Positions 33,481-44,944 are shown, numbered from the stretch's first letter. The stretch is 64,000 bases of DNA from Branchinecta lynchi (GCA_023053575.1 JAKZAP010000007.1:11173008-11237007); one strand, 5' to 3'. Notes: generated by a model not told the origin, from the letters alone. Translations and numbers: made by a program.

Positions 33481-33840
33481 AGCTGACGTATATCCGTTGT
33501 AAACATTGTTTGAATAAAAAAAAAAATGCTGCCGGACTGTCGGTAAAAAATAACTGAGTCGGCGCGAAGCGCCGCCAGTTTTCGTCAAAACAGTTGATTT
33601 TTTTTCATGGAAAAGTTGTTTTTTTCTGAAAATTGGTCGATTTTTCGTCAAATAGTCGTTTTTTCTGAAAATAAGTCGATTTTTCTAAAAATCAGTCGTT
33701 TTTTTCTAAAATGTCATTTTTGTTGTTGAAAATAGTCGTTTTTTCTGCACAAAATGTCGGTAAAAATTTCCAGCCAGTCGGTAAATGCCTCGTCCCCCTC
33801 CCCCCCAAACATTTTGGCTAGTGACGCCTCTGAGTACACA

Positions 33841-34664
33841 GATCCCTTTTTTGTCGGCTTTCTTACGATTTCCATCGTGACCGACAGTTATTTTCTGTCT
33901 ATCCTGGCTACTCCCGAGAATAATGGCAAATCTTCTTCCTTTTGGAATGGACTTGACTGCGTTACAGATCTGCGTCACGGTCCAGTTTGCGCCATAGTTG
34001 CTGTTTCAGAGGGGAAGGACGGTATGGTACCAGTCGTAAACACTATGTTGGCTGGAAACAAATATGGCATTTGAGACCCTCAGCTTTACTTTCTAATTTC
34101 GCTTAAACAGCAGGAACACTATCAGTTTCTTGAACTCAGAAAATCCTTGAGAAATCCCGTAAAGAAAGATAAGTGCTTCGCCCAGTCACGACTGCAGACT
34201 TTTAAGGGCATCAAACTCGATCATCAGAACTTTATAGAGATACACAGAAATAAATATTAACTATCTAAGGACCTGTTGGTCAAATAATTCCCCAACCGTA
34301 AAAATTCAACTTCGTGGGCTGAGAGTTAACGGCTCGAGACGTGCAAGCATCTCACGGGAAGCAGAATTCGCCACACAAAAAAAAAGTCAAAATGACTTAG
34401 CATATAAGTCTCGCGACTAAGCGTATAAATGCCTGGCGGCGTACATCCTGTCGTGTCCAACCATTCTTGCAGAGGTACGGGACCATTGAAACTTCCTCAT
34501 CATGTTGGAGGAATTAAATAAGTATGTTTTTCTTCGGCATTTTCTCTTGCTAGCAATGTCGTGCTTTAAAACGGGCATGGTGGAAACACTCAGGAAGTCG
34601 AGCTTGGAAATAATACAGTTCCCTGTAAGGGAATGAAGTCTAATAATCCAGAGATTGAATTAAA
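33841..34664. other. no supported gene
   Basis: Open frames on both strands at 33706-34074 partly run into hAT D. The part after 33841 (TDPFFVGFLTISIV on +) has no recognised family. Sequence beyond 34080 holds nothing I can name. Confidence 0.35.
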
Positions 34665-35920
34665 AACAAGAGCTGGAAACTCATGTGGCACTTGCAAGGC
34701 TTGGTAAAAGGATGAAAATAGGAATTTGCCAATTCGTGGGTTTGTTGTGATCATTTGTAAGCAAAACCCCTGAGATAAAAATAATGATGGACCCTTGGAA
34801 GAATTCATTCACTAGAAATTCATTTATAAGCAAAATCCTTGAGGCAAAAATGATCATGGGCTCATGGGGATCATGAAAATGTAGATTTTGCTTAAAAGTA
34901 TTTTTTGTACTTTGCGGTGAAGATAGTACTTTAAGGGAGGGTTGGAACTGCAAATTGTCAATTTCTAAACCCATCTTGTCAAGTCTCTAATGTTCAAGCC
35001 AAGTTTTTTCGTCCTAGCACATCTGGAAGTACCTTAAATCGCGATCACCGGAACTACGGACCACCCTCCAACTCCCCCACAGTTCCCGAATCCGGTCCGG
35101 TTCTTTTACTGGTGTGTCTACGGCTTATGTTTGTTCTTCCCACCAAGTGTCATCCTAATCGCTACACTCTAAGCGTGTCACAAAATGTACGCCCCCCCCC
35201 TCCAGACTCCCCCGCATTGATCGGATCCTGTCCGCAGTTGAAATGGAACCTCTGAGACCTGAGTTCTTTCCCAATGTCAGTTTTCATTAAGATCCGATCA
35301 CCCGTTCAAAAGTTGGAAATTTCTCAGATCGGAAAAACAACTGTTCGTAAGTCAAAATTGTCGAGTCCCTGATATGCCTGCCAAGTTTCATCGGTCTAGC
35401 ACATTTGTAAGCATCTTAACTCGGGATCACCGGAATTCCGAAACCCTCCCCCGAACTCCCTCCACTGTGCTCGGATCCGATCCCGTCTTGTCAACTATGT
35501 ATCTGGGGCTTGTGCTTATTCTTACCACCAAGTTTCATCCCGATCCATCCACTCTGAATATGTCACGCGATTTCCGGTTCCCCCCTCCAACTCCCCCCAA
35601 CGTCACCGGATCTATTCCAGACTTGAAGTGTGACATCTGAGACAGGATGTCTTTCCAAATATTAAGTTTCATTAAGATCCGATTCCCCGTTCAAAAGTAA
35701 AAAATACGTCAGTATTCCGGATTCCCCCTCCCTCCACTCCTCCCACGGTGGCCGAATCGGGAAAGTGACTATTCAAGTTAGTTTGGTAGGTTCTCTAATA
35801 TGCCTGCCATGTTTCATCGTCCTAGCACTTTTGGAAGTACCCTAACTCGAGATGAGCGTCGTGACAGACAGACCGAAAAGTGATCGTTATATGGCACTTG
35901 AGCGAAGCTGCAAGTGCCAT
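34665..35920 (-). mobile_element. HINE-A copy 9
   Basis: AACAAGAGCTGGAAACTCAT (3' end), GGTTTGTTGTGATCATTTGT tandem block (34735-34960), C-run units, and the 5' hairpin GGCACTTG-AGCGAAGCTG-CAAGTGCC. The GTCY tract is short (GACAGACAGACC). Confidence 0.85.
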
Positions 35921-36700
35921 AAACCGGAATTCGATGTTCATGCTACATTTCATTTTAAAAGATGTATTCTTATTTCTACTCTTATTTCTTCTTGTTCAAC
36001 CGCATATTGTAGTTATTTTGACCCTTCCTTATTACGGAATTTAGATTATAGTTCAGTCTGTGACAATGCTAAGTTTATTAGCATGTTTCGTACTATTGTG
36101 TTTTCCTTACAGTTAAAATTAAGTTCCACTGAGATTTATCAAATAAGGAAATTATTTTGTGAGGGGACTGTCCAACAGATAAAGGTTTTTCTGAATCTCC
36201 TATTTTGGAGTATTTCTGTTTGTTACCATGTTTTGTAATGTTAGTATTTTTAATTAGGGACTTAAAATTACACTAAGATTACAGATGAGTTTTGTCGTGT
36301 TCCTCTTTTTGTTACCATGTTTCATGGTACTATTTGTTTTTACAAGCAATTATAGTTACTTTACTTGCACTGAAATTCTTCCAAATGAGATATATAAACT
36401 GAAAATTATGCCTTTATGAGTAGACTCATTCAGAATATTAAATTTTGTTTTGTAGTTTTTTTTTGTTTGTTGCCGGGTATGTAGGTTTTGTATAATCAAA
36501 GCCAACCGACCGTGTCGTTATCAAAGCCTCTAAGGAACCCTCTAAACTTCGAATCTTGCTAAAACTTTTAATTTTCATTAATATGTCTAGTTCACCTATC
36601 CGAAACAGCTACTCGAAACGCTTCCATTCTCCATTCATTCCACCCCGCACATGCACACATAAAATTACCCACGGCATGTCTTAGAGATACTACCTATTTT
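35921..36700. other. no supported gene
   Basis: AT-rich sequence. The frame 35852-36238 starts in HINE-A and has no recognised family. GTTACCATGTTT recurs at about 36220 and 36310, hinting at a diverged internal duplication. Confidence 0.35.
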
Positions 36701-37844
36701 GGGGATCTCAAAAAGTTAGTGACGGGTACCTATGACTTCGTAAAGTATATCTGTCCGTCCGTCTGTCTGTCTGTTCGTCTATTAGCACGATAACTCTCGA
36801 AGGGGTTGAAATATGATGTTCAAACTTGGTATAAGGATTCGTAGATAGGCTCTGTATCTCTTTTTTTTGGAGTGGGGGAGGGTGTTTCAGATGAAGGGCA
36901 ACAGAAATATTTTATAAAAGCTAACGAGAAAGTCGATTCAGACGTGGTAAATCCGAATATGAAATTTGTTTTCTCGTCGGACAAGTAATTCACCAGGAAT
37001 CCGTCCAAAGCCAGAAGTAAAAATACTCCTTTAGTCCAAGCTGACTGGGAAACATATATCCAAACAACACATAAAACAAATACGTCAGCTACTATGCTTT
37101 GGCAGCGATATTTCGGCCCTTCTTGGCAAGGGTCCTCGTCAGGCGGTCGAACTTCAGGGTCAACGTTGGGGAAGGGACGAACTTGCAAAAAATGACTGAA
37201 GCTTCTACCGACTATAAATATCCTAGTCGCGGAAATTACTTTAAATACCGCTGTAGGGAAAAAACTAGTCCAGAGATTTAATTTTTGACACGGCTGCTAT
37301 TTTTGCTGCTCGGTTGGGGCGATGACAGGAAGATTTTCCTGTCAAAATTTGGGGCTATGAAAGTCATGGGGCGATGACAACGTCCCCCACGCTGATCCTT
37401 CCTCTGAATCCATCTCTGAACTTTATTTTCTCATCAGACTTGTAATTCCGCCAAGAATTGCCTAAACGCGGAAATTTCGATCGAGAGCGGTTATCATTGT
37501 CACCAGCTCTTTCGCTTTGCATGTAGTTTGCTCGGAATAGCCTACAGCCAAAACGAGGAATTTGGTCAAAGTAAAAGATTTTTCTAAAGTTGATTACAGA
37601 CAAGATTTGGGGGTAAACATACATGCTGAACCCATGTCTGAACTTGATTTTCTGGTCTGATTAGTTGTTGGCCGCAATCTGTCAAAAAATCCCAAAACTT
37701 TATAATTTGTGTACATATCCAGTCGGTTGATTACGGGTAATTAGTGGCATGTTAAAGGGGTTTGGCGAAGATCGGAAATCTACAAGACAAGAAGCTCTAT
37801 AAATATTCAATGTTTTTGATCCCGTCGATACCTTTGGTCTTGTT
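36701..37844 (+). mobile_element. HINE-B copy 5 (divergent subfamily), with Penelope insertion
   Basis: GGGGATCTCAAAAAGTTAGTG start, GTCCGTCCGTCTGTCTGTCT tract, diverged units, and the end TTTGATCCCGTCGATACCTT then TGGTCTTGTT. A - strand Penelope fragment occupies about 37023-37385. Confidence 0.75.
37023..37385 (-). mobile_element. Penelope-like terminal repeat and 3' end fragment
   Basis: From the left: AGTCCAAGCTGACTGGGAAA, TTTCGGCCCTTCTTGGCAAG, CCTCGTCAGGC. These are followed by the 3'-UTR block also present at 33290-33420 (TCAACGTTGGGGAAGG, GCTTCTACCGACTATAAAT, TTTTTGACACGGCTGC). On - it carries CCTGACGAGGACCCTTGCCA then GGGCCGAAA. The right boundary is approximate. Confidence 0.75.
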
Positions 37845-39427
37845 CAAAATAGCAAGCATGGAGTCATTCGCTTGTAGTCAAACCAAGAAAACCCGATAGC
37901 CTGCTTAATTCGTTTACAATGAAGATGGCGCTTACTGGTCTTCCTCACATTATCGTAAAATCCGTTTCGAATGCACCTCCAAGGCAAGGGCTTTAAATCG
38001 AGTAAATATTTTCTAACACTAAAATAAACAAGGGACGTCATGTTGGTGACCTCATACCTTCATTAGCTGTTGTATTATCTACCAAAGACAAAGACATGTT
38101 TGTTTATTGGGCGGGGAAGATTTGTTTGTCATGTGCATATTTCCGATATGGTAAAGGGCCTCATCCTGTATGCTTTACCTTTTGAGTAAGTTAGCTTAGG
38201 ATCGGTTTCTTAGATTTGGGACCATGGCCATGAACACGCCCTAAACTTACAAAGATTTCAAGAGGGGGAATACCTTTTTCTCACTGACGAACAGCTGCAA
38301 AGGTCAGACGATCAGTCCGTCAGTCCCGTGTTACATTACATGGGCCTGTGACTTGACCAACGATCTCGGAACTTCGATTAAAGGATGCCTACCACTAATA
38401 ACCCGATGAAAAATCTGTAGCCTGTGTAGTTCTACGTGTAGTTTTACGAAAAAGTTCTATGTATTCGATGTGTAGTATTATAAAATACTTTCATTCAGAT
38501 TGGGATAATCCTGATCAGTAGTATCCAGCAGCACCCAGTCTTGCTAGTAGAATCCAGTCTTGCTATAACAAGAGTTACTAAAGGTTGACTTCAGACATCA
38601 AGGTTGATATTGGAAAATAACACCGAGACGGTCATTTAAAATAACCTATCCGAGCCGAAGGCGAGGTAGATTATGAAACATATATACCGAGTTGAAGGCG
38701 AGCTTGATATTTTCAAATGGCCGTCGAGCAAAGCCGTATCCAAGGGGGGTTAGGGGGTTGACCCCCCCCCCCCCCGAAACATACAAAAATACTCATTTGT
38801 ATAGGCTGTTCCCTCTGATCTGTGTCTTTTCTGTGCGACCCGCAGGCAACCCCCCCCCCCCCAAATTAATTCCTGGATGCGGGCTTGCCGTCGAGGTTGT
38901 TATTCTGATAAATATAAGGTTTGAAGCAAAACTGACCATTCATTTCAAATACAATAGAAAAAGTTTTTTTTTTTCGCTGAGGACAGTTTGCCGGAAGTGC
39001 AACCGAAATATCCGAAATGTATTTATCCCTCGTATATCATCTTGGAGGGGTAACTAGCTGATAAAAAAAAACACGAAAATCTCGTTTTTTCTATTGTTAT
39101 TCTGATAGGAACAGAGATGGAGGTATGTTAACTATTATAACTTTTTCGAACAGAGTAATTTTATAGGTAGGACTTATTCTTATTTTCTTGTACTTATTTG
39201 CTACTTTTGTAGGGAATTTTTATTCAGTAAAATGGCAACTCTAGCCTACTATAGAAATCTGGAATGACTACTGTTGTGACCCGTGCATTTCAGTCTATAA
39301 TAATAAAATCCTTATCCTACACCATCTTTTTCATTTGTGGCGAAGCAGATGCCATCTAGCGGCGGACTCGATAGATAGAATTAATGAGGCCAAGCCTTTA
39401 GAGAGATAGAATTAATCAACCCTAAAT
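37845..39427. other. no supported gene; two C-runs at 38761-38775 and 38849-38863
   Basis: A pair of segments with ACCCCCCCCCC flanks a short open frame (38692-39057). The sequence GGGGGGTTAGGGGGTTGACC suggests a degenerate hAT-like end (compare CAGGGGCGTCACG), but no TSD was found. 38400-38570 resembles the foldback element near 15700. Confidence 0.35.
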
Positions 39428-39691
39428 CGGTGTTGCCACTGGTTGCAGAAGTCTGCGATTTTATCATACATTTTCGTTTCTTCGACAAAGCGAGCAAGAA
39501 CTCTGAGACCGGTTCCTTATCAGTAAATACAAAAACGAAGCATACAAATTGAGGGGCATAATTATGAAGAGGATAAAGCGAGTTTTCTCAATAATGGTTG
39601 GTGAAAAGGACCAAGTTTCGTAGGTGGCAGAATCTCATTTTTTTTTTTCGGCCAAAAGTCACAAGTTCCATCAGAGAAAGTGGCAACACTG
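39428..39691. mobile_element. MITE M copy 1 (hAT-like TIR)
   Basis: Ends CGGTGTTGCCACTGG and AGTGGCAACACTG are inverted. The interior shares GTCTGCGATTT, CTTCTTCGACAAAG.GAGC, TATCAGTAA and GTCACA.GTTCC.TCAGA with copy 2 at 40880. CAGTGTTGCC termini are common in hAT MITEs. An 8-bp TSD is not clear. Confidence 0.65.
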
Positions 39692-40879
39692 AAGTTTTTA
39701 TTAATGGACTGTTTAATCAGAGCAACATCATGAAAAAATACTGTGGTAATTGCTCAAATAGCTTTTCGGAGAGTAGAGGAAAATACGTTGAAGTAAGCTG
39801 GAAGTAATGTTATTTCAGTTGACAAGTTGCATTTTCATTGGGAATGTGATTGTAACAAGGTATGGCCCAGGGTGGTTGGCTAGGAAAGCAACATTTTCTT
39901 TCAGTTTTGAAAATTTTTCTCGTATGTTTTTTAGTTTTTTTTTCTTTATTATTTCTTTCCTCTGAAAGTGATATATTTGTTTACTTTTTGGAGGTCAGGT
40001 TCTACTTCTCAGTAGTTGAGGAAAATTGCTTGATGAACTTCTGCGGAGGTTGTTACGGCTTCGCAGCATCCTCTATGGAGCTTGTTACGATACCGTATCA
40101 GCCTCCACAAAATTTATTGTCATGATAACTGCCTGTGAGACATAGGAAGATATACACTCCATACCTGTTCGAGAAATTATTGTTGTATAATACTAAAGCT
40201 TACCGAGCTTAAAGTTCAATGGGCACATCAAACTACCCCTATCCCACTCTGAAACAACCTAGGAACAATGCTTACCCCCCAGATCAGCAGCTTTTTCAAT
40301 AGTTTCCTCTCTGTGATATTTCAAATAATATTTTTTATAAGCTTATAGCATATTCTGGTACATTTTATAAAGCAAGCTAATCAAGCTTCACAACACTATT
40401 TCACAAAGAAAAAATTTTAATAGGCACTTTAGGCCATGGAACTTCTGATCAAACACTAGAACAATCAGGTAAACTGCATCTGCGGCTTGACTTTGGTGAC
40501 ATCTCAAATATTCGACTCTTCTGGCAAATCCTTACCAGTCTGGAAGCAATCGTATCGGGTTTCTTATAAAAGTCACGTGCTTACTTTGCCGTTTCAGCTT
40601 ATGTCGTTTCAGACACTAAGAACGAAAAAGAAACAAGTGAAAAAGAATTCGACCACATGGACCTCCAGTTTTAGGACTGCTAAAATTTTAGCTAGGCCGT
40701 TTTCTAGAAGAAACGGCCATAATTTGGTCAGCTGCTTATTGCGCAACACAAAGAATCTCTGCTGGGCCGAATGCTGGGAAAGATCCGCCACAATAGAAAG
40801 GAGAATCTGCTGTGAGTGACTGTGGCCCTTCAATTTAGTTTATTTGAAAATGAGAAATCTGTATGAATTGCTTTTGATG
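39692..40879. other. no supported gene
   Basis: The frame 39862-40125 (+) has a hydrophobic run (FLVCFLVFFSLLFLS), but that segment is T-rich low-complexity DNA and the rest is unrecognised. The opposed frames at 40487-40833 also lack a family. Confidence 0.35.
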
Positions 40880-41131
40880 CAGTGTTGCCACCGGTCGCAC
40901 AATTCTGCGATTTGTAACAGATCTTCGCTTCTTCGACAAAGTGAGCCAGACTTCTGCCACCAGTTTCCTATCAGTAAGTTAATAAATTAAGGAAAAGAGT
41001 TGAGGTATATAATTATGAAGATGACAAATTTTCTCGTAAATACTTGGTAAAACTGACTCGGTTTCGTAGACGCCAGAATGCCACAGATTTTTGTGGAAAA
41101 AAGTCACAGGTTCCGTCAGAGGAGTAAGTGG
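40880..41131. mobile_element. MITE M copy 2, right end lost
   Basis: CAGTGTTGCCACCGGTCGCA start; direct orientation relative to copy 1. The right TIR is degenerate (AGAGGAGTAAGTGGGG). Confidence 0.6.
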
Positions 41132-41209
41132 GGTTGATGTACAGATTGCCAAAACGGACAGTGTAAATCAGAAAGAAAAAAAACTGTCATGGGTGGTTTG
41201 AAAGATCGT

Positions 41210-41350
41210 CTAGCTCCACTCACGCCGATTGTAGGGTAATGTGACCTGTTGGAAGAGCCTGTTTATTGTCAGTGAATGTTTGTTTTTCCAATGCCTGCCC
41301 CGTGTTAGCCTAGTGCTATCAGGGTTGAAATAAAATTGATTGATTGAAGA
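41210..41350 (+). mobile_element. LINE 3' tail fragment
   Basis: TGCCCCGTGTTAGCCTAGTG, then TAAAATTGATTGATTGA. This is the 3' UTR and (ATTG)n-type tail common in CR1/L2-like LINEs. Only about 140 bp; the 5' boundary is approximate. Confidence 0.5.
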
Positions 41351-42142
41351 GCCATACAATATTTTACAAGCCCCCACAGATGCCGCCGGCTGTCTTGGCA
41401 TGCCTTCAAATTAATTTTAAACCACAGCTCTTACTAGAAAGCATCTATTCATGATGAAATGGCTCTCAAATACCACTCTTCGAAAATACCATTACTTACC
41501 AAGTGAAATTGGTGATTTCTTGTTAGCGCTTGTCGACTCTGCCCAGCCTTTCTGCCCTCCGACGCGGCTGCTGGACGCAACACATTTGAAAACTGAACGT
41601 GCCGTGGTTTAAAAGTAGGAAACCAAGCAAAATAAAATAAATCCGAAACAGAAGGTAGACCTGATGGTCTACTATGTCTTCCAAAATAAACAAGAGCTAG
41701 AAGCTCATATGGCACTTGCAAGGCTGGGTAAGAGGATGAAAGTAGGAATTCTCCACTTCGTGGGTTTGTTGTGATCATTTGTAAAGCAAAACCCTTGATA
41801 TAAGAATGACGATGGACCCTTGGAAATCTCGAGAATGTATCATTTGGTAAAACGTATTTTATCTTTGCACTTGACTGTGATGATGCGCACTTTAAGGGCG
41901 CTAGAAATTCATCTGTAATCAAAACCATTGAGGCAAAAATGATCCTGGGTCCTTTAGGATCATGAATATACTTGGTTTGTATTTTTGTTTACTTTTCGGT
42001 TAAAATGCGCACTTTACGGGTTCTAGAAATTCATTTCCAAGCAAAACCTTGAGGCAAAAATGATCATGGGACATGGGCTCATTGGGATCATAGAAATGTA
42101 GATCTTGCTTAAAAGTATTTATTGTGGTTAAGGTGAGTACTT

Positions 42143-42376
42143 CAGAGTGAAAAATTTCGCCCAGATCCAACACTTGCAATGTATCATTACGTGAGCGAAT
42201 CCTTTCATCGGAAAATGCAAATGTTCGCGTTCTCTCTTGTGTGGTACTCCGTTTGTCTCTGCCTATCTGGCTGCAGCTATCCGAACCTGAAGCTGGTTAA
42301 ATGTTTGTTTGATCAATGTTATGTTTGTAGAGTGTAGATTACGGTATTTGACCAGAATAAAGTTATTACATTACAT
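42143..42376 (+). mobile_element. LINE 3' fragment with TACTT target duplication
   Basis: Ends in GACCAGAATAAAGTTATTAC then ATTACAT. TACTT occurs on both sides (42138-42142 and 42377-42381). Removing it restores the HINE-A string GAGTACTTTAAGGGATGG. A poly(ATTAC)-like tail and a short 5'-truncated body fit a non-LTR insertion. Confidence 0.65.
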
Positions 42377-43227
42377 TACTTTAAGGGATGGTCGGATCTA
42401 TCTTATCAAGTAAAATGCTCAAGCCACAAGCCAAGTTTCATCCTCCCAGCACATCTTGGAAGTATCTTAAATAGCGATCTCCGCAATTCCGGACACGCCC
42501 TCCAACCCCCCCCCCCCAGAGTGCCCGAATCCGGTCAGGTTCTGTCACTGATGTATCTAGGGCTTATGCTTGTTCGTCCCAGCAAGTGTCATCCCAATCA
42601 CCACACTCTAAGCGTGTCACAAAATTCCCCCCCCCCCCGGCTCTCCCACATTGATCGAACCCTGTCCGCACTTGAAATGGGATATCTGAGACAGTTTCAT
42701 TAAGTTCCGATCACATCCGTTCAAAAGTTGGACATTTCTCAAGATTACGGATTCCCCCTACCTCCACTCCCCTCACGATGATCAAATGGGAGAAACGACT
42801 TTTCTGAAGTTAAAATTGTCTAGTCCCTGATATGCCTGCCAAGTTTCATCGTTGGGACCATCGAAATTTCGGGACTGCCAACCACAGTGCTCGGACCCGG
42901 TCCGGTCTTGTCAGCTGTATATCTAGGGCTTGTGCTTGTTATTCCCACCCATTTTCATCCTGATCCGTCCACTCTGTACATGTCACACGATTTCCTGTGC
43001 CCCCCCCCCCTCAAACTCAGCCCAAAGTCACCGGATTCGTTCCGGGCTTGGAAGTGTGACATCTGAGAACCGAGCCTTTCCAAATATCAAGTTTTTAAGA
43101 TCCGATTCCCCGTTCAAAAGTTATACCATGTACAATATTCGGTGGTCGGATAGGTGAAGAGTTTGTTTGTCGGTTTGTTAACATGCCTACCAAGTTTCAT
43201 CGTCCTAGCACTTCTGGAAGTACCCTA

Positions 43228-43595
43228 CAGAGGCGTTACTAGCCAAAATGTTTTTTTGTTTTGGGGGAGGGGGACGAGGCATTTACCGACTGGCTGGTAA
43301 TTTTTACTGACATTTTCTGCAGAAAAAAACGACTGTTTTCAACAACTCGACTGAGTTGAAAAAAATCGACTGATTTTCAGAAAAATCCACTGATTTTGAG
43401 AAAAACCGACTATCTTGACGAAAAATCGACTAATTCTCAGAAAAACCGACTGTTTTCATGAAAACAAACGGAAAATCGGTCGGTTAAAAAGACGGAAAAT
43501 CGCGACGCTTCGCACCGACTCGGTTATTTTTTTACCGACTGGTCGACAGCATTGGGGGGACCCCCCCCCCCCCCCCCCCCGTCGTGACGCCTCTG
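43228..43595. mobile_element. hAT element D copy 2
   Basis: 368 bp, CAGAGGCGTTACTAGCC ... GTCGTGACGCCTCTG. The flanks GTACCCTA and GGACCCTA are an 8-bp duplication with one change, inside HINE-A (ancestral GTACCCTAAC). The interior repeats AAAAATCGACTGATTTTCAG-type blocks and ends in a 20-C run. It is inverted relative to copy 1. Confidence 0.85.
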
Positions 43596-43916
43596 GGACC
43601 CTAACATCGAGAACAGTCGCCCGACAGACCGAAAAGTGATCGGTATTTGAAACTTCTTATGTCCTAATGTGTGAAAAAGTTGTCGGCTTTCGGCGAAGTT
43701 TGCGGTGCGTGACTGTAAAAACTCGGCTAGGCCGAAAAAAGCGCTTACACTCGTAGGTACGAAACAAAATAATTCAGAAAGGCGGGGATTTCAGAAGCTT
43801 GTAATCCCATAAGGGAGCTAAGGGTAATATATAAAAGGCAGAATAAGCAAGAGGGGTCCTTTAACTGACTGTTATTCCAAACACCCATAGAGAAATTACA
43901 CGAAAACAGTACATAC

Positions 43917-44026
43917 CTATTCAGTCCATTCCAGACATCTTCAGAATTTTGACGGGCTAGAGGGTTAGCTTTTTTCCCGCGAGTTTCGACGACTTCTGAG
44001 GTAGCCAAAGGGGTAAGACATGACAT
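43917..44026 (-). CDS. possible first coding exon, product unknown
   Basis: - strand ATG at 44026 opens MSCLTPLATSEVVETRGKKA, then NPLARQNSEDVWNGLN, ending at a strong donor (GAATAG|GTATGT, boundary 43916/43917) in phase 2. The peptide has a protein-like composition and no in-frame stop. I do not recognise the family, and no downstream exon was identified; repeat E and HINE-A occupy the next kilobases on -. This start is preferred because nearby upstream ATGs are out of frame or closed by stops. It could be chance. Confidence 0.3.
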
Positions 44027-44944
44027 AGCTATCCTCAACTGTCAGCTATGCCGACATCTTGCCTCATCGTGCCCTCACTATGCTCGCTTGCCACTTAGCT
44101 ACCCCTCCCACTATCACTCGTATGAGTAGGCGTTCCGCTTCAGCATTATTTTTCGTGCAAACGGAAAATGACGTGTTCCGGAATTGTTGTTCCGTCATCC
44201 CAGCTCTTAGAAAAATACTAATCAATGCAGGAAGGTGTGAAAAATTAGCGTCAGTGTATAGGTGAAAACATGGGTGAGGCCGGGTCCCGGTACTGAGTCA
44301 TGGTGTCTATTTTCCTTCGTCTTCAAACGGTAAAACAGAAGACAGTATTACGTTCTTGGTATTACTGACGGTATATACACAGAAGCTTGTGAGCTATAAT
44401 TTTCGGTAATTAGGGTCAGTAATTTCGCGAAACAAAAGCATGATCGCTCAACTTTGTGCTAGCTGGCAATCAATACTAGCGACATCTGAAAAAAACTCAC
44501 ATTAATACCAAAGAGCTTGTTCAGAAAATAACTGTTGGTAAATCTATAGCATTACGCAAAATGATAACACTAAGGGAATACCATGAACTTTCGTTTCCGG
44601 AAAGAATCATACGTATGCAGGCAATTTTCAAAAGTTAAGATAAACGGAGAGTTCATTCGGGCTTGTTTAACTTAGCTCTCAACTCCAATGTTGTACTATA
44701 ACGGTACTTGTTGAATTAAGATTATTTCACATGGAAGCCTTGTAGCTAGTGGAGGCGATTTCACATGTGATCACGTCTTTCCTCATGACAATTAGCAAGC
44801 CACTGTGTACCGTAATTGGCATTTATTTAGCATAAGTCATTTTCCTCAATGGTAGCCTAGGTTACATTACTTAGCAATGCTTCATGAAAAACATTTGCTG
44901 CGATGTCCTTTGTTTCTGTAAAAATGAAACTAAAGTAAATGTAC
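44027..44944. other. no recognised feature
   Basis: Possible upstream region of the - strand candidate exon. No TATA box or repeat that I can support. Confidence 0.35.

Larger units (their letters stand above)
30488..33524 (+). mobile_element. Penelope-like retroelement, 5'-truncated, with TSD AATGCT
   Basis: AATGCT at 30482-30487 and 33525-33530 flanks it inside hAT D. Order: an inverted piece of the terminal repeat (GCCCAAGCTGACTTTGAAAC to GATTCTTCATC); the endonuclease end of the ORF; a duplicated C-terminal/3' segment; and a terminal repeat in forward sense with CCTGACGAG...GGGCCGAAA (33428-33460) ending in TTGTTTGAATAAAA. The reverse transcriptase is missing. HINE-A copy 8 interrupts it. 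Inverted 5' terminal pieces are a known feature of Penelope elements. Confidence 0.85.
30443..33832. mobile_element. hAT element D copy 1 with perfect 8-bp TSD, filled by later insertions
   Basis: Starts CAGGGGCGTCACGAC and ends GCTAGTGACGCCTCTG. AGTACACA flanks both sides (30435-30442 and 33833-33840), a perfect 8-bp duplication as expected of hAT. The element's own DNA is only about 350 bp: 30443-30487 plus 33531-33832. The second part consists of repeated TCGTTTTTTCTGAAAAT-type blocks and CGGTAAA strings. Non-autonomous. The rest is the Penelope-like insertion. Confidence 0.9.
41689..43647 (-). mobile_element. HINE-A copy 10, in repeat E, 5' hairpin lost
   Basis: AACAAGAGCTAGAAGCTCAT (3' end), tandem GCAAAACCCTTGA blocks (41760-42130), C-run units, and an end at GAAAAGTGATCGGTAT without the ATGGCACTTG hairpin. 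It is itself interrupted by a LINE tail (42143-42376) and hAT D copy 2 (43228-43595). Confidence 0.8.
41405..43860 (+). repeat. repeat family E, copy 3, split by HINE-A
   Basis: Parts 41405-41688 and 43648-43860 match copy 2 in order. HINE-A copy 10 occupies the gap. Confidence 0.7.

Noticed and set aside
39862..40125. Small membrane protein (hydrophobic run)
   Set aside because: The hydrophobic part is a T-rich low-complexity stretch; no homology, splice or promoter support.
43561..43580. Exact lengths of the long C and G homopolymers as biological signal
   Set aside because: Runs over 12 bases are prone to sequencing and assembly error; only their presence, not their length, is used.
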